Of a stretch of 64,000 bases of DNA, positions 17,524 through 27,337 are shown in pieces. The notes below the pieces were generated by a model. That model was not told the DNA's origin. It saw only the letters and a list, made by a program, of their open reading frames with translations, and ran no database searches. Origin of the DNA: Terriglobales bacterium (lineage in GTDB: Bacteria > Acidobacteriota > Terriglobia > Terriglobales > Acidobacteriaceae). The stretch is from contig DATMXP010000035.1 of NCBI GenBank assembly GCA_035561515.1, positions 1-64,000 on the forward strand, given 5' to 3'. The translations under genes and the position numbers were made by a program. The number at the start of each line of letters is the position of its first letter. Within the stretch, counting starts at the first letter, position 1.

Positions 17524-18021
17524 ATGTTGTCGTTGATCAGGGACCTGTACGCACATCAAGCATGGGCCGACGCCGAGATGTGGCGGTTCCTGCAAAGCTC
17601 ACCCGCTGCTCTGGTCGACAAACGAGTAATGGAACTGCTGAACCACATCCACGCGGTGCAGCGATTTTTCCTTTCGGCCGTGCAAGGTGAACCTCTGACT
17701 CGTGAAGAACTTGCGGTCGAAATGCCTGCTTCGGACCTGCTTCTGTCCTATCGGCAGTATCACTTGAAGGCCGAAAGCTATCTGGGCAAAATGCGGGAGG
17801 CCCACCTCAACGACAAGGTTACCGTACCCTGGTTTCCGGATTTCCGGCCTACCTCGACCGAGGCGCTCCTTCAGGCCGTCATGCACACCGTCCATCACCG
17901 CGGCCAAATCCTGATGCTGGCCCGGCAATTGGGAGCCGACCCAAAGCCGGTGGATTTCATCATCTGGACGGCGAAGGGACGGCCGGAACCCAAGTGGGAT
18001 GTCGCGGCTTCGGCCAGTTGA
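17524..18021 (+). CDS. DinB-family protein
   Basis: A 165-residue four-helix protein of the DinB/YfiT superfamily. The metal-binding His positions are recognisable in HIHAVQRFFLSAV and MHTVHHRGQILMLARQLG. Members include thiol-dependent transferases and DNA-damage-induced proteins of unknown function, so the reaction is not assigned. AGAGGTGG precedes the ATG at good spacing. It lies 10 bp after hpt and 12 bp before deoC, consistent with one operon. Confidence 0.88.
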   Translation: MLSLIRDLYAHQAWADAEMWRFLQSSPAALVDKRVMELLNHIHAVQRFFLSAVQGEPLTREELAVEMPASDLLLSYRQYHLKAESYLGKMREAHLNDKVTVPWFPDFRPTSTEALLQAVMHTVHHRGQILMLARQLGADPKPVDFIIWTAKGRPEPKWDVAASAS

Positions 18022-18033
18022 TAAAATTCGTAC

Positions 18034-18726
18034 ATGTCCACCACGGCCCCCTCTCATCGCGACTGGCAATCCGTAGCACGCCTTATCGACCACACCGTTC
18101 TTAAAACCGACGCCCGCCGTGCTCACATCGAGCAGTTGTGCTCGGAAGCGCGCAAGTACAACTTCGCTTCGGTTTGTGTCCAACCCGTGTGGGTGGAACT
18201 TGCAGTCGAGTTACTGAAAGGATCCGGCGTCATGACCTGCACAGTCGCTGGTTTTCCTCAGGGGGCAACGCTGTCTTCCGTGAAACTGTTTGAGACGCTT
18301 GCGGCCGTCCGGCAGGGCGCGGCAGAAGTGGATATGGTCATCAATGTGGGGGCTTTGAAGGATCGCCAACTCTCACTGGTGGAAGACGAGATCCGGGCAC
18401 TTGCCGATGCATGCCATAACGGGAAAGCCCATCTCAAAGTCATCATCGAATGTTGCCTGCTGACCGAGGACGAGAAGAAGCTTGCCTGTGAACTCGCGCT
18501 TAAAGCTGAAGCAAATTTCGTAAAGACTTCCACCGGAATGTCGACCGGGGGCGCCACGGTCGAGGATATTCGGCTAATGCGATCTGTCGTTGGGTCGAAA
18601 ATGGGTGTCAAGGCCGCAGGGGGCATCCGCACCGCCCAGGGCGCTCTAGCCATGATCGATGCAGGCGCAAACCGCATCGGGGCCAGTGCCTCGGTCGCCA
18701 TTGTGCAGGAACTGGGCGCAGTCTAG
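18034..18726 (+). CDS. deoC: Deoxyribose-phosphate aldolase
   Basis: Class I aldolase that splits 2-deoxyribose-5-phosphate to glyceraldehyde-3-phosphate and acetaldehyde in deoxynucleoside catabolism. The Schiff-base lysine is Lys164 in [24 protein letters not shown] holds the second catalytic lysine. [11 protein letters not shown] is the N-terminal signature and [12 protein letters not shown] the phosphate-side strand. Its 230 residues match the family. It lies in the same run as hpt, which suggests a nucleotide salvage role. Confidence 0.96.
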   Translation: MSTTAPSHRDWQSVARLIDHTVLKTDARRAHIEQLCSEARKYNFASVCVQPVWVELAVELLKGSGVMTCTVAGFPQGATLSSVKLFETLAAVRQGAAEVDMVINVGALKDRQLSLVEDEIRALADACHNGKAHLKVIIECCLLTEDEKKLACELALKAEANFVKTSTGMSTGGATVEDIRLMRSVVGSKMGVKAAGGIRTAQGALAMIDAGANRIGASASVAIVQELGAV

Positions 18727-18797
18727 GTCGTATTCTCCACATATCGGGACAAGTGGTCGGAACTGTGATTTTCGGCTGATATCATGGTGCGTCACGA

Positions 18798-20588
18798 ATG
18801 AACTCCACCAATAAAGCCCTGGGCACGACGGAAAGCGTTGAGTCGTTTCTGCTCGACGTGGCAGACGTGGTCAACAGTTCCCTCGACCTTGACACCATCC
18901 TGAAGCGCGTGGCCGAGATCATTCGGCGGGTCATCGATTACGAGATTTTCGCCATCTTGCTCGTCAACGAGAAGACTCAGGATCTTCGAATTCGATTTTC
19001 CATCGGCCACACCCCGGAGACGGTCGAGCGTACGCGCGTCAAGATTGGTGAAGGCGTAACCGGACAGGCAGTACAGCGTCGCGAGCCCATCGTCGTCAAT
19101 GACGTCCGCCGCACCAGCGGTTACATCGAGGCGCTGCCCGAAGTCCGGTCGGAAGTTGCGATTCCGCTGATCATCAAAAACCGAGTCATTGGGGTCATTG
19201 ATATCGAGGCGTCCCAGCCTAATTACTTTACGGAAGAGCATGCGCGACTTCTCACCGTCGTCGCTTCGCGCATCGCGATTGGAATTGAGAACGCCCGCCT
19301 TTACACCCGCACTTCCCGTCAAGCCAGGACGCTTCTGCTTCTGAACGAGATCAGTCGTGAACTGACGTCCATCTTGAACGTGGATGAGTTATTGCGACGT
19401 GTCGGTGAATTGCTGACCCGCATCATCGATTACCAGATGTTCAGCATCCTGCTCGTGGATGCTACCGGTGAAAAGCTCGTCCATCGATTTTCGATACGCT
19501 TCCAGGAAAGCATTCACCTGAAACACGACATCCCCATCGGACAGGGTCTGGTAGGACATGCCGCGTTGCTGAAGGAGCCCGTGCTCGTTCCGGACGTCAC
19601 CAACGACCCGCGGTATATCAAGCTGAATCCGGAGACTCGCTCCGAGTTGGCCATACCGCTGATCTACAAGGGCAAGGTACTGGGCGTTTTGGACCTGGAG
19701 CACACGAAGAAGCGCTTCTTCAATGAAGACCACATGCGGACGATGACCACCCTCGCCGCACAGATAGCCATCGCGATCGAGAACGCCACTTTGTACGAGC
19801 GCGTCATTAAGCAGGAGCAACGCCTGGAGCGCGATCTGGCCCTCGCGCGGGAGCTTCAGTTCCGGCTGCTGCCGGCCTGCTGTCCAGTCTTGGGGAATGC
19901 CGAACTCGCCGCCAAGTTCATCCCAGCCCAGGCAATAGGCGGTGACCTCTACGACTTCCTTGAATACCCGAACGATACGGAAGGCTGCTCGAAGTGCGTT
20001 GGTATTGCGATCGGCGACGTCAGCGGCAAAGGTGCTGCGGCAGCTCTTTATGCGGCTCTGGTGAGCGGATTCCTTCGTTCGTACTCCGCTGAGCGCCCAA
20101 GTGCATCCGAGATGCTTCGCATGATCAACGCTTCCCTTGCGGAGCGTCATGTGGACGCCCAGTACGTCACGATGGTGTACGCCATTTGGCGAGACGAGCA
20201 GAGCCTGCTGCATATCGCGAACTCAGGATTGCCCCGTCCGATTCATTGCCGAAAAGGCAAGTTGGAGCGGATCGAGGCCGTCGGTCTGCCGCTCGGATTA
20301 TTCGAGACTGTCGAACACGATCAACTCACTTTTCGCGGTCAGCCCGGCGATGTCTTCGCTTTCTTCAGCGACGGCATTGTGGACGCAACCAGCCCTGAGG
20401 GCGAGATCTTCGGCCGCCAGCGAATCGAGGAAGTTGTCGCGAAGAACTGGAAGAAGACCGCAGACGAGATTGTCTCTGCCATCTTCCAGGCGACTACCGA
20501 ACATACGGCCGGCGCCGCACAGTTCGACGACCAAACCGTGGTCGTCCTCAAAGTAAGAGGTACGGACAGATCCATCCAGAAGAAATGA
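18798..20588 (+). CDS. Two-GAF PP2C (SpoIIE/RsbU-type) phosphatase
   Basis: Soluble serine phosphatase of 596 residues. Two GAF domains (about 15-170 and 185-340) are followed by a short linker helix (QEQRLERDLALARELQFRLL) and a SpoIIE/RsbU PP2C domain (about 365-590) with the metal motifs GGDLYDF, GDVSGKGAAAALY, FFSDGIVDA and FDDQTVVVLKV. Such proteins dephosphorylate STAS-domain antagonists in partner switching. No STAS gene is adjacent, so a target elsewhere is likely; the rsb cluster at 49-54 kb is one candidate. The stop overlaps the lysA start (ATGA). Confidence 0.93.
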   Translation: MNSTNKALGTTESVESFLLDVADVVNSSLDLDTILKRVAEIIRRVIDYEIFAILLVNEKTQDLRIRFSIGHTPETVERTRVKIGEGVTGQAVQRREPIVVNDVRRTSGYIEALPEVRSEVAIPLIIKNRVIGVIDIEASQPNYFTEEHARLLTVVASRIAIGIENARLYTRTSRQARTLLLLNEISRELTSILNVDELLRRVGELLTRIIDYQMFSILLVDATGEKLVHRFSIRFQESIHLKHDIPIGQGLVGHAALLKEPVLVPDVTNDPRYIKLNPETRSELAIPLIYKGKVLGVLDLEHTKKRFFNEDHMRTMTTLAAQIAIAIENATLYERVIKQEQRLERDLALARELQFRLLPACCPVLGNAELAAKFIPAQAIGGDLYDFLEYPNDTEGCSKCVGIAIGDVSGKGAAAALYAALVSGFLRSYSAERPSASEMLRMINASLAERHVDAQYVTMVYAIWRDEQSLLHIANSGLPRPIHCRKGKLERIEAVGLPLGLFETVEHDQLTFRGQPGDVFAFFSDGIVDATSPEGEIFGRQRIEEVVAKNWKKTADEIVSAIFQATTEHTAGAAQFDDQTVVVLKVRGTDRSIQKK

Positions 20589-21877
20589 CGAAACCCTTAA
20601 AACCTTCAGCATCTGGCCGTCCACCGGCGTTTGTTTATTCCGGAAAGAAGTTGCTTTGTGAAGCTGTGCCTGTCGCGCAACTTGCGAAACGATTTGGCAC
20701 ACCTCTCTACGTCTACTCCAGCTCCACCATCCGCGACCGATACCTGACTTTTGACGGGGCGTTCAAGGGTTCGCCTCATACCGTTTGTTATTCAGTGAAG
20801 GCCAACTCGAACCTGAGCATCCTGAAGCTGCTGGCAAGCATGGGGTCGGGGTTCGATATCGTGTCCGGCGGTGAGCTCGAGCGTGTACTTCGCGTGGACA
20901 AGAAAGCCGCGCATCGAGTGGTTTTCTCTGGGGTTGGAAAGACTCAGGAGGAAATCGACCTCGCACTCAAAACCGGCATCTTGATGTTCAACATCGAGAG
21001 TGAAGGAGAGGCGGAGTTGCTGGGCGCCCGCGCGTCCAAATTGAAAAAGCATGCCCGGGTCGCCTTGCGGGTCAATCCTGACGTTTTCGCGGAAACACAC
21101 CCTTACATATCGACGGGGCTTCACAAGCACAAATTTGGAATCCCCATCGCAGACGCTCGCCAGATCTACCGCAAGTTGGCAAAAATGCGCTACCTGGATG
21201 TCGCCGGCATCAGTGTCCACATAGGATCGCAGATCACTTCCGTGGATCCCTTTAACGCAGCGATGGAGCGATTGGTCGAATTGGCGGTGAACCTCCGACG
21301 CGACGGTCACGATATTCGTTACATCGACTGCGGCGGCGGGCTTGGGATCCACTACCACGGAGAACATACGGACTTCGCACAGACGGCCCAGAGATATGCG
21401 CTCGCCGTGATCAAGCCGCTGTCGGGTCTCGGCATCCACCTGCTTCTGGAGCCAGGGCGAGCCATCATCGGTCCATGCGGAGCACTCATCACGCGTGTTC
21501 TGTATCGCAAGAGAAACGGTGACAAGAACTTTCTCGTGGTAGATGCGGGAATGAACGACCTGATTCGTCCATCTCTATATTCGGCGTACCATGAAATTGT
21601 TCCGGTAGAACTCAGCAGCAGAAAGCGTGAAACGGTAGATGTCGTCGGCCCTATCTGCGAAACCGGCGACTTCTTCGCACGTGATCGGGAACTGCCGGTA
21701 GTAGGGTCCGGTGATCTCGTCGCCCTTCTCGACGCCGGAGCTTATGGCATGTCGATCTCGTCCAACTACAACACACGCGGACGGGCGGCTGAAGTGATGG
21801 TAAGCGGCAAACAGACGAAACTCGTCCGGCGCAGAGAGACTTTTGACGATCAGGTACGGACCGAATCGGTGCGCTAA
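20585..21877 (+). CDS. lysA: Diaminopimelate decarboxylase
   Basis: PLP enzyme that converts meso-diaminopimelate to L-lysine, the last step of lysine synthesis. The PLP lysine is Lys72 in CYSVKANSNLSIL. Other signatures are FDIVSGGELERVL, HIGSQIT, IDCGGGLGI, LLEPGRAIIGPCG, GPICETGDFFARDR and LDAGAYGMSISSNYN. The length (430) is normal. It overlaps the phosphatase gene by 4 bp, so the two are translationally coupled; that pairing has no obvious functional reason. It is convergent with the oxidoreductase gene, overlapping by 4 bp. Confidence 0.97.
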   Translation: MTKPLKPSASGRPPAFVYSGKKLLCEAVPVAQLAKRFGTPLYVYSSSTIRDRYLTFDGAFKGSPHTVCYSVKANSNLSILKLLASMGSGFDIVSGGELERVLRVDKKAAHRVVFSGVGKTQEEIDLALKTGILMFNIESEGEAELLGARASKLKKHARVALRVNPDVFAETHPYISTGLHKHKFGIPIADARQIYRKLAKMRYLDVAGISVHIGSQITSVDPFNAAMERLVELAVNLRRDGHDIRYIDCGGGLGIHYHGEHTDFAQTAQRYALAVIKPLSGLGIHLLLEPGRAIIGPCGALITRVLYRKRNGDKNFLVVDAGMNDLIRPSLYSAYHEIVPVELSSRKRETVDVVGPICETGDFFARDRELPVVGSGDLVALLDAGAYGMSISSNYNTRGRAAEVMVSGKQTKLVRRRETFDDQVRTESVR

Positions 21878-22896
21878 GGGAGTAGAACCACCTTCCCGAA
21901 CATCTGACTATTCTGCAGATACCGATGTGCTTCCGCAGCCTCGGTCAGTGGGAATGTGCGGTCCACCACAGGTTTCAGCCTGCCTTCGAACACGTGTCCC
22001 AGTGCCTCGCGCAGGTCACCCATGGTTCCCATGAAAGAACCAAGGAAGGATAGTTGTTTCGCGAAGAGCACGCGGATGTCGAACTTGGCCTCCGGACCCG
22101 TGGTCGCGCCGCACGTCACAATCGTTCCGCCTGTTCGCAGAGACCTCATGCTCTCCTGCCAGGTGGCCTGGCCCACATGTTCGAACACGATATCAACACC
22201 ACGCTTTTCGGTGATCCGCTTCACTTCGTCGGAAATCTTCTGCTTGTAGTGATCGATTGTGTAATCGGCCCCTAGTTCCCTTGCCCGTTCGAGCTTCTTA
22301 TCGTCGCCCGCGGTGGCAATTACCTTTGCATGAAATAGTTTCGCTACCTGGATAGCCGCCGTCCCCACGCCTGAACTGCCTCCGAGCACGAGGACCCATT
22401 GCCCCTGTTTGATCTGCGCCCGCGCGACCAGCATGTGCCAGGCAGTGAGGAAGACAAGGGGCACGCTCGCCGCCTCCTCAAAGCTTAGAAAGTCCGGAAT
22501 GGGAATGACCTCCACCTGAGGCACCGCCACAACTTCGCAGTTTCCGCCATCCACCAAATTCCCGCGAACCGCAAATTGCCGACAGAAGCTCTGCTGCCCG
22601 GAATTGCAGAACTCGCAGTGATTGCAGAAGACCATGGGCGTCAGGATGACGCGCTGTCCTTTTTGCACGCCGGTAACGTACTCTCCGAAGTCTTCCACCA
22701 CCCCAGCCACATCGCTTCCGTTGATATGCGGCAGTTTCACGCCGGGAAGGCCTTTTCTCGTCCACAGATCCAGGTGATTCAATGCGCAGGCCTTCACCCG
22801 GACCAGCACATGATCCTTCCGCAATACTGGCTCCGGAACGTCCTCATACTTCAACACTTCCGGACCACCAAATTCATGAAAACGAATAGCTTTCAT
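21874..22896 (-). CDS. Zinc-binding alcohol dehydrogenase / quinone oxidoreductase family
   Basis: MDR-superfamily oxidoreductase of about 340 residues. The start MKAIRFHEFGG at 22896 is the usual family N-terminus; the frame extends 20 residues further but without support. Features seen: HLDLWTRKGLPG, GSDVAGVV, a structural zinc lobe (CNHCEFCNSGQQSFC), the Rossmann motif VLGGSSGVGTAAIQVAKLF, and DIVFEHVGQATW. NAD(P)H is the expected cofactor. The substrate is unknown. It is divergent from the TPR gene at 22955. Confidence 0.93.
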   Translation of the reverse strand: MKAIRFHEFGGPEVLKYEDVPEPVLRKDHVLVRVKACALNHLDLWTRKGLPGVKLPHINGSDVAGVVEDFGEYVTGVQKGQRVILTPMVFCNHCEFCNSGQQSFCRQFAVRGNLVDGGNCEVVAVPQVEVIPIPDFLSFEEAASVPLVFLTAWHMLVARAQIKQGQWVLVLGGSSGVGTAAIQVAKLFHAKVIATAGDDKKLERARELGADYTIDHYKQKISDEVKRITEKRGVDIVFEHVGQATWQESMRSLRTGGTIVTCGATTGPEAKFDIRVLFAKQLSFLGSFMGTMGDLREALGHVFEGRLKPVVDRTFPLTEAAEAHRYLQNSQMFGKVVLLP

Positions 22897-22954
22897 CAAA
22901 GCCTCACAGGAAACCCGCCAAGTTACCATATCGGGCGTTCGCCTTGCTCGTTCC

Positions 22955-24574
22955 ATGGGACCGAGCCGCTATAATCAACTTGCCTTGAAACCCCTGCGGC
23001 TCATACCACTTCTGTTCTTTTTCTTCTATTGCGTGGCTGCGTCCGGCCAACCGGCGGTACAAACCGTTCTGATTTTGCCCTTCGAAAACCAGTCGAAAGC
23101 CCCCGGCTTGGAATGGATCGCGGAGGCGTTCCCGGAAGTCATTGGCGAAGGCATGAATTCGCGCGATATCTACGTTGTTCCTCGCCAGGACCGCGAATAC
23201 GCTTTCGACCGCATGGGCGTGCCGTCCAGTACCCATCTCTCGCGCCAGACTCTCTATCGAATTTCCGAACAGATGGACGCCGACTTCGTCGTCCTTGGCG
23301 CTTATAACTACGACGGCCAAACCTTCACCGCATCCGCCCAGTTGCTGGATATGAAGAAGCTGTACCTCGGTCCGGAGTTGAAGGAGAGTGGTCCTCTGGT
23401 GAACATGGTCGAAATCCAGCGTTCCGTTAGCTGGCAACTGCTGAAGGCCTTGGGATCGAGGCACTTGCCGGCCAAAAACGTGTTCCTGGAAGAATCTGCT
23501 CCGGTGCGTCTCGACGCCTTCGAAAACTACATCCGGGGCATTATCGCCAACGGACGACAGGAACGAATCCAGCGCTTTCGCGAAGCTATTCGCGTCAATC
23601 CAAGCTTTACCCGCGCGGTGTTCCAGTTGGCCAAAACCTACTTTGACAATAAGGAATACGAATCAGCCGCCTCCTGGTTCTCTCGCATTCCCAGGACGCA
23701 CGCTCTCGCCGGCGAATCCAGTTTTTATCTTGGACTCTCCGAGTTTTACAGCGGAAATTACGAGAAGTCAGAGAATGCGTTCAAGTTTTTGGAGAGCCGC
23801 TTCCCTCTTGCGGAGGTCAACAATAACCTTGGCGTGGTTATGGGCCGCCGTGGCAAGCGGAGCGAATTGGAATATCTTCGCAAAGCGGTTGAGGTTGACC
23901 CCAATGACCCTGATTATCACTTCAACATTGGCGTCGCTTATGCCCGCATTTTCGACGATAACAACGCCGTTCGCGAATTAAAGGAAGCCCTGCGACTGCG
24001 TCCATCCGATGCGGAAGCCAAGAGCCTGCTCGATTCTATTACTGGAAATCCGGGTACTTCCCTGGCTAACAGCTTCCGGCAGGCCAGTGCTCAGAAGTTG
24101 CCCCTGCAGCGAGTTAAACGCAATTACGACGAGACATCGTTCCGTTCGCTCGCCTTAGAAATCGAGCGCGCAGCGGAGGCGCGGCTTGTAAATACTGATC
24201 CGAAGCAACATGCTGCGTTCCACGTCGAGCGAGGACAGCAGTTCCTGACCCAAGGCTTCGATGACGATGCACGCAAGGCTTTTCAGGAAGCGATTGTGCT
24301 CGATCCCACTAGTAGCGAAGCGCACACCGGCATGGCACAGATATATGAATCGGAAGGCAAAACCGAGCAGGCGGTCGCCGAGGCCAATGCGGCGCTTCGT
24401 CTGCAACCTACAGCCGCCGCTTTCTTAGTGCTCGCCAGGGTGAATTTGAAGGACAATAAGCTCGACATCGCAAGCGAGCAAGTTACTCGAGCCTTGGCGC
24501 TTGATGCGAAGAGCAAGGAAGCACTTACGCTCAAACGCACCATAGACGAGAAACTCGCCGCTGCAAGGAACTAA
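22955..24574 (+). CDS. Exported TPR protein with TolB/FlgO-like N-terminal domain
   Basis: A 539-residue exported protein. Signal peptide about 12-32 (LRLIPLLFFFFYCVAASGQ). The next part (about 35-165) resembles the TolB/CsgG/FlgO-like nucleotide-or-ligand fold: VLILPFENQSKAPGLEWIAE, DIYVVPRQDREYAFDRMG, DADFVVLGAYNYDGQ. TPR repeats follow (about 185-535), such as FQLAKTYFDNKEYESAASWF and EAHTGMAQIYESEGKTEQAV. It lies 4 bp before the NfeD gene on the same strand, so they are probably co-transcribed. Confidence 0.85.
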   Translation: MGPSRYNQLALKPLRLIPLLFFFFYCVAASGQPAVQTVLILPFENQSKAPGLEWIAEAFPEVIGEGMNSRDIYVVPRQDREYAFDRMGVPSSTHLSRQTLYRISEQMDADFVVLGAYNYDGQTFTASAQLLDMKKLYLGPELKESGPLVNMVEIQRSVSWQLLKALGSRHLPAKNVFLEESAPVRLDAFENYIRGIIANGRQERIQRFREAIRVNPSFTRAVFQLAKTYFDNKEYESAASWFSRIPRTHALAGESSFYLGLSEFYSGNYEKSENAFKFLESRFPLAEVNNNLGVVMGRRGKRSELEYLRKAVEVDPNDPDYHFNIGVAYARIFDDNNAVRELKEALRLRPSDAEAKSLLDSITGNPGTSLANSFRQASAQKLPLQRVKRNYDETSFRSLALEIERAAEARLVNTDPKQHAAFHVERGQQFLTQGFDDDARKAFQEAIVLDPTSSEAHTGMAQIYESEGKTEQAVAEANAALRLQPTAAAFLVLARVNLKDNKLDIASEQVTRALALDAKSKEALTLKRTIDEKLAAARN

Positions 24575-24578
24575 CCCT

Positions 24579-25871
24579 ATGCCGCAGGCATTACGATGTG
24601 TGTTTGCCGTCGTGTTTTTGATGCTCTCCCATCTCTCTTGGGGAGATGTCCTCAAGATCACCATTGATGGGACCATCCACCCTATTGCCGCCGAGTTCGT
24701 CGGGCGTGCGGTCGATCAGGCAAAGAAAACGAATGCTGACGCTCTGCTCATCGAGTTACGCACTCCCGGTGGTCTGGAATCTTCCACACGGGTCATAGTC
24801 GAGAAGATCGTCGCATCTCCCGTCCCTGTCATCATCTATGTCTCTCCGAGTGGCAGTCGGGCAGCGTCAGCCGGATTCTTCATTCTCCAGGCTGCCGACA
24901 TCGCCGCCATGGCCCCAGGTACGAACACCGGCGCTGCTCACCCTGTAACCATCGGCGGCGGGAAACTCGATGACGTCATGCAGGCGAAGATTACCAACGA
25001 TTCCGCCGCTTTCATGCGCTCCATCGTGGCGAAGCGCGGACGAAACATCGCAGTTGCAGAAAGTGCCGTTCGGGAGTCCAAGAGTTTTACCGACCAGGAA
25101 GCCCTGAAGGAAAAGCTCATCGAGATCGTCTCGCCGAACGAGCGACAGCTCCTGGCCGACCTCAATGGGCGAAAGATTAAACGGTGGGATGGCACTGAAG
25201 CTGTACTGAAGACCACGGGCGCCGTCAACGACTTCAAGATGACCTTGAAGCAGGAGATCCTCACCTGGCTGATGGATCCCAATATCTCGTTCATCGTTCT
25301 TGCAATCGGGCTTCTGGCGCTCTACTTCGAGTTCAACAATCCCGGAGCGGTCGTACCCGGCGTCGTGGGATTTTTCTTTATCGTGCTCGCAGTGTTTGCA
25401 CTGAATATCCTGCCCGTTCGTTACTCGGCATTCGCTCTCATCGTATTGGCATTTGTGTTTTTTGCATTGGAGGCTAAGTTCGTGAGCCATGGAGCGCTGA
25501 CGATCGCTGGAATTGCTTCTCTGACCATCGGCGCCATGCTTCTGGTAGACGGCCCGATACCGCAGATGCGCGTGCAGCTCTGGACTGCATTAGCCGTGAG
25601 TGTTCCACTCGGCCTTATTACGGTATTTCTGATGGCACTCGCAATCCGCGCTTACAGGGGTAAGGTCACGACCGGAGTGGAAGGGTTGGTAGGAGAGATC
25701 GGTACAGCTCAAACGCCATTGGAACCGGAAGGCAAGGTTTTCGTCCACGGCGAGACCTGGAATGCAGTCTCCTCCTCTTCCGTGAAGGCGGGCGAGCAGG
25801 TACGGGTAAGGCGGGTCGCGGGGCTGAAAATTGAGGTGGAACCCGTGGCGGCCGCCGCTACTCAGCGATAA
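24579..25871 (+). CDS. NfeD-family membrane serine protease (ClpP-like)
   Basis: Long-form NfeD of 430 residues. After a signal peptide, the ClpP-like domain (about 22-190) has the catalytic dyad of the archaeal PH1510 type: Ser97 in RAASAGFFI and Lys137 in MQAKITND. Four or more membrane helices follow (about 235-365), then a C-terminal OB-fold (GVEGLVGEIGTAQTPLEP). Family members cleave the C-terminus of stomatin-like partners; a slipin gene lies 92 bp downstream, which is the classic pairing. AAGGA precedes the ATG. Confidence 0.95.
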   Translation: MPQALRCVFAVVFLMLSHLSWGDVLKITIDGTIHPIAAEFVGRAVDQAKKTNADALLIELRTPGGLESSTRVIVEKIVASPVPVIIYVSPSGSRAASAGFFILQAADIAAMAPGTNTGAAHPVTIGGGKLDDVMQAKITNDSAAFMRSIVAKRGRNIAVAESAVRESKSFTDQEALKEKLIEIVSPNERQLLADLNGRKIKRWDGTEAVLKTTGAVNDFKMTLKQEILTWLMDPNISFIVLAIGLLALYFEFNNPGAVVPGVVGFFFIVLAVFALNILPVRYSAFALIVLAFVFFALEAKFVSHGALTIAGIASLTIGAMLLVDGPIPQMRVQLWTALAVSVPLGLITVFLMALAIRAYRGKVTTGVEGLVGEIGTAQTPLEPEGKVFVHGETWNAVSSSSVKAGEQVRVRRVAGLKIEVEPVAAAATQR

Positions 25872-25963
25872 CTTCTACGATTCCTAAACGATAGTTCTCA
25901 TACTCACAGCACGCTGCGTGAGCTACAATCCGCCTCATTGCAGCATTACTAACGGAGCGCCAC

Positions 25964-26746
25964 ATGCCTTTCGGACTAGTTACGATTTCCGTCGCCATCG
26001 TCGTGCTGTACCTGCTGAGCTGCATCAAGATCCTTGCCGAGTACGAGCGCGGCGTTATTTTCAACCTGGGACGCCTCCAGGGAATGCCCAAGGGCCCCGG
26101 CATAGTCCTGGTGTTTGCACCGATCCAGCGCATGGTCCGCATTTCCCTTCGCCAGGAAGCGCTGGATGTTCCTCCGCAGGACATCATCACCCGTGACAAC
26201 GTTACCCTGAAAGTGAATGCGGTGATCTTCTTCCGGGTGATCGATCCGAACCGCGCGGTGGTGGAAGTTTCTAATTACCTTTACCAGACCTCACAGTTTG
26301 CGCAGACGACTCTTCGTTCCGTGCTTGGCGAAGTGGAACTCGACGAATTGCTGGCGCACCGCGACAAGATCAACGTGAGGCTTCAGACGATTCTCGACGA
26401 ACATACTGACCCGTGGGGCGTGAAGGTCACCCGGGTGGAAGTAAAACAGGTTGACCTACCGGAAACTATGCTCCGCGCCATGGCTCGCCAGGCCGAGGCC
26501 GAACGCGAGAAGCGTGCCAAGATCATCCATGCGGAAGGCGAATTCTCCGCGGCACAACGTTTGACCGACGCCGCACACCAGCTCGCCACCGAGCCAATGA
26601 CCATCCAATTGCGCTATTTGCAGACGCTGACCGAGATTGGCGCTGAAAAGAACACAACCATCGTATTCCCGATACCGATCGATATTCTGCAGGGAATTCA
26701 ATCCGTGCTGAAAAGCAAGGTCAATAAACCAGGGGCGCAAGAATGA
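25964..26746 (+). CDS. Slipin (SPFH/Band 7 membrane protein)
   Basis: SPFH-domain protein of 260 residues. An N-terminal membrane segment ([17 protein letters not shown]) is followed by the Band 7 domain (about 25-190): [72 protein letters not shown]. The C-terminal helix ([19 protein letters not shown]) drives oligomerisation in relatives. Slipins organise membrane microdomains and are substrates of NfeD proteases, which matches the gene upstream. The end overlaps the SPOR-domain gene by 4 bp (ATGA). Confidence 0.95.
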   Translation: MPFGLVTISVAIVVLYLLSCIKILAEYERGVIFNLGRLQGMPKGPGIVLVFAPIQRMVRISLRQEALDVPPQDIITRDNVTLKVNAVIFFRVIDPNRAVVEVSNYLYQTSQFAQTTLRSVLGEVELDELLAHRDKINVRLQTILDEHTDPWGVKVTRVEVKQVDLPETMLRAMARQAEAEREKRAKIIHAEGEFSAAQRLTDAAHQLATEPMTIQLRYLQTLTEIGAEKNTTIVFPIPIDILQGIQSVLKSKVNKPGAQE

Positions 26747-27327
26747 CAGATGGGAATGACACCGAGATCACACTCGGGACCGGACGTCTTCTCGGTTTGT
26801 TTTTCGGACTCGTAATCGTCTGTGCCATTTTCTTTGGACTCGGCTTCTCGATGGGGCGAAACTCTGTGAAGTCAACGCTCACGATGGAAGAAAACCCATC
26901 CGTGACAATGCCGGCTTCCGCCACCGCCGGCAATAAGTCCACAGCAGGTACACTTCCCCGTCCCGCGACTTCCCCGGATTGTCTCAGCCCGGGCGGTTGT
27001 GGGGAGAGCCAGACGGTCTCCGAAACCGCCGCCCCGAAACAAACCACGGCCGCAGTTGGTGAAACGTCTTCTCCGGAACTCAGCCAGACGCCGCTTGCGA
27101 TCCCCGCCGGTTCTTACACCGTCCAGGTAGCTGCTGTCTCCAAACAGGAAGATGCCGACGCACTGGTCAGCGCGCTAAGAAAGAAATCGTACCCGGTGTT
27201 CATTGCATCAGGGCCGACTGACAAGCTCTTTCACGTGCAGATTGGACCTTTTTCGGACATAAAAGACGCGGAAGCGATGAAGACTAAGCTGACTGGAGAC
27301 GGCTACAACCCGATCGTGAAGAGGTAG
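26743..27327 (+). CDS. SPOR-domain membrane protein
   Basis: A bitopic protein of 194 residues. One membrane helix (about 16-38, [20 protein letters not shown]), a low-complexity Ser/Thr/Pro linker (about 50-115) and a C-terminal SPOR domain (about 118-193, [19 protein letters not shown] and [20 protein letters not shown]). SPOR domains bind peptidoglycan lacking stem peptides, often at the division site. Overlap with the slipin gene suggests co-translation, linking microdomain proteins to the cell wall. Confidence 0.92.
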   Translation: MTDGNDTEITLGTGRLLGLFFGLVIVCAIFFGLGFSMGRNSVKSTLTMEENPSVTMPASATAGNKSTAGTLPRPATSPDCLSPGGCGESQTVSETAAPKQTTAAVGETSSPELSQTPLAIPAGSYTVQVAAVSKQEDADALVSALRKKSYPVFIASGPTDKLFHVQIGPFSDIKDAEAMKTKLTGDGYNPIVKR

Positions 27328-27337
27328 TTGTTACGGG

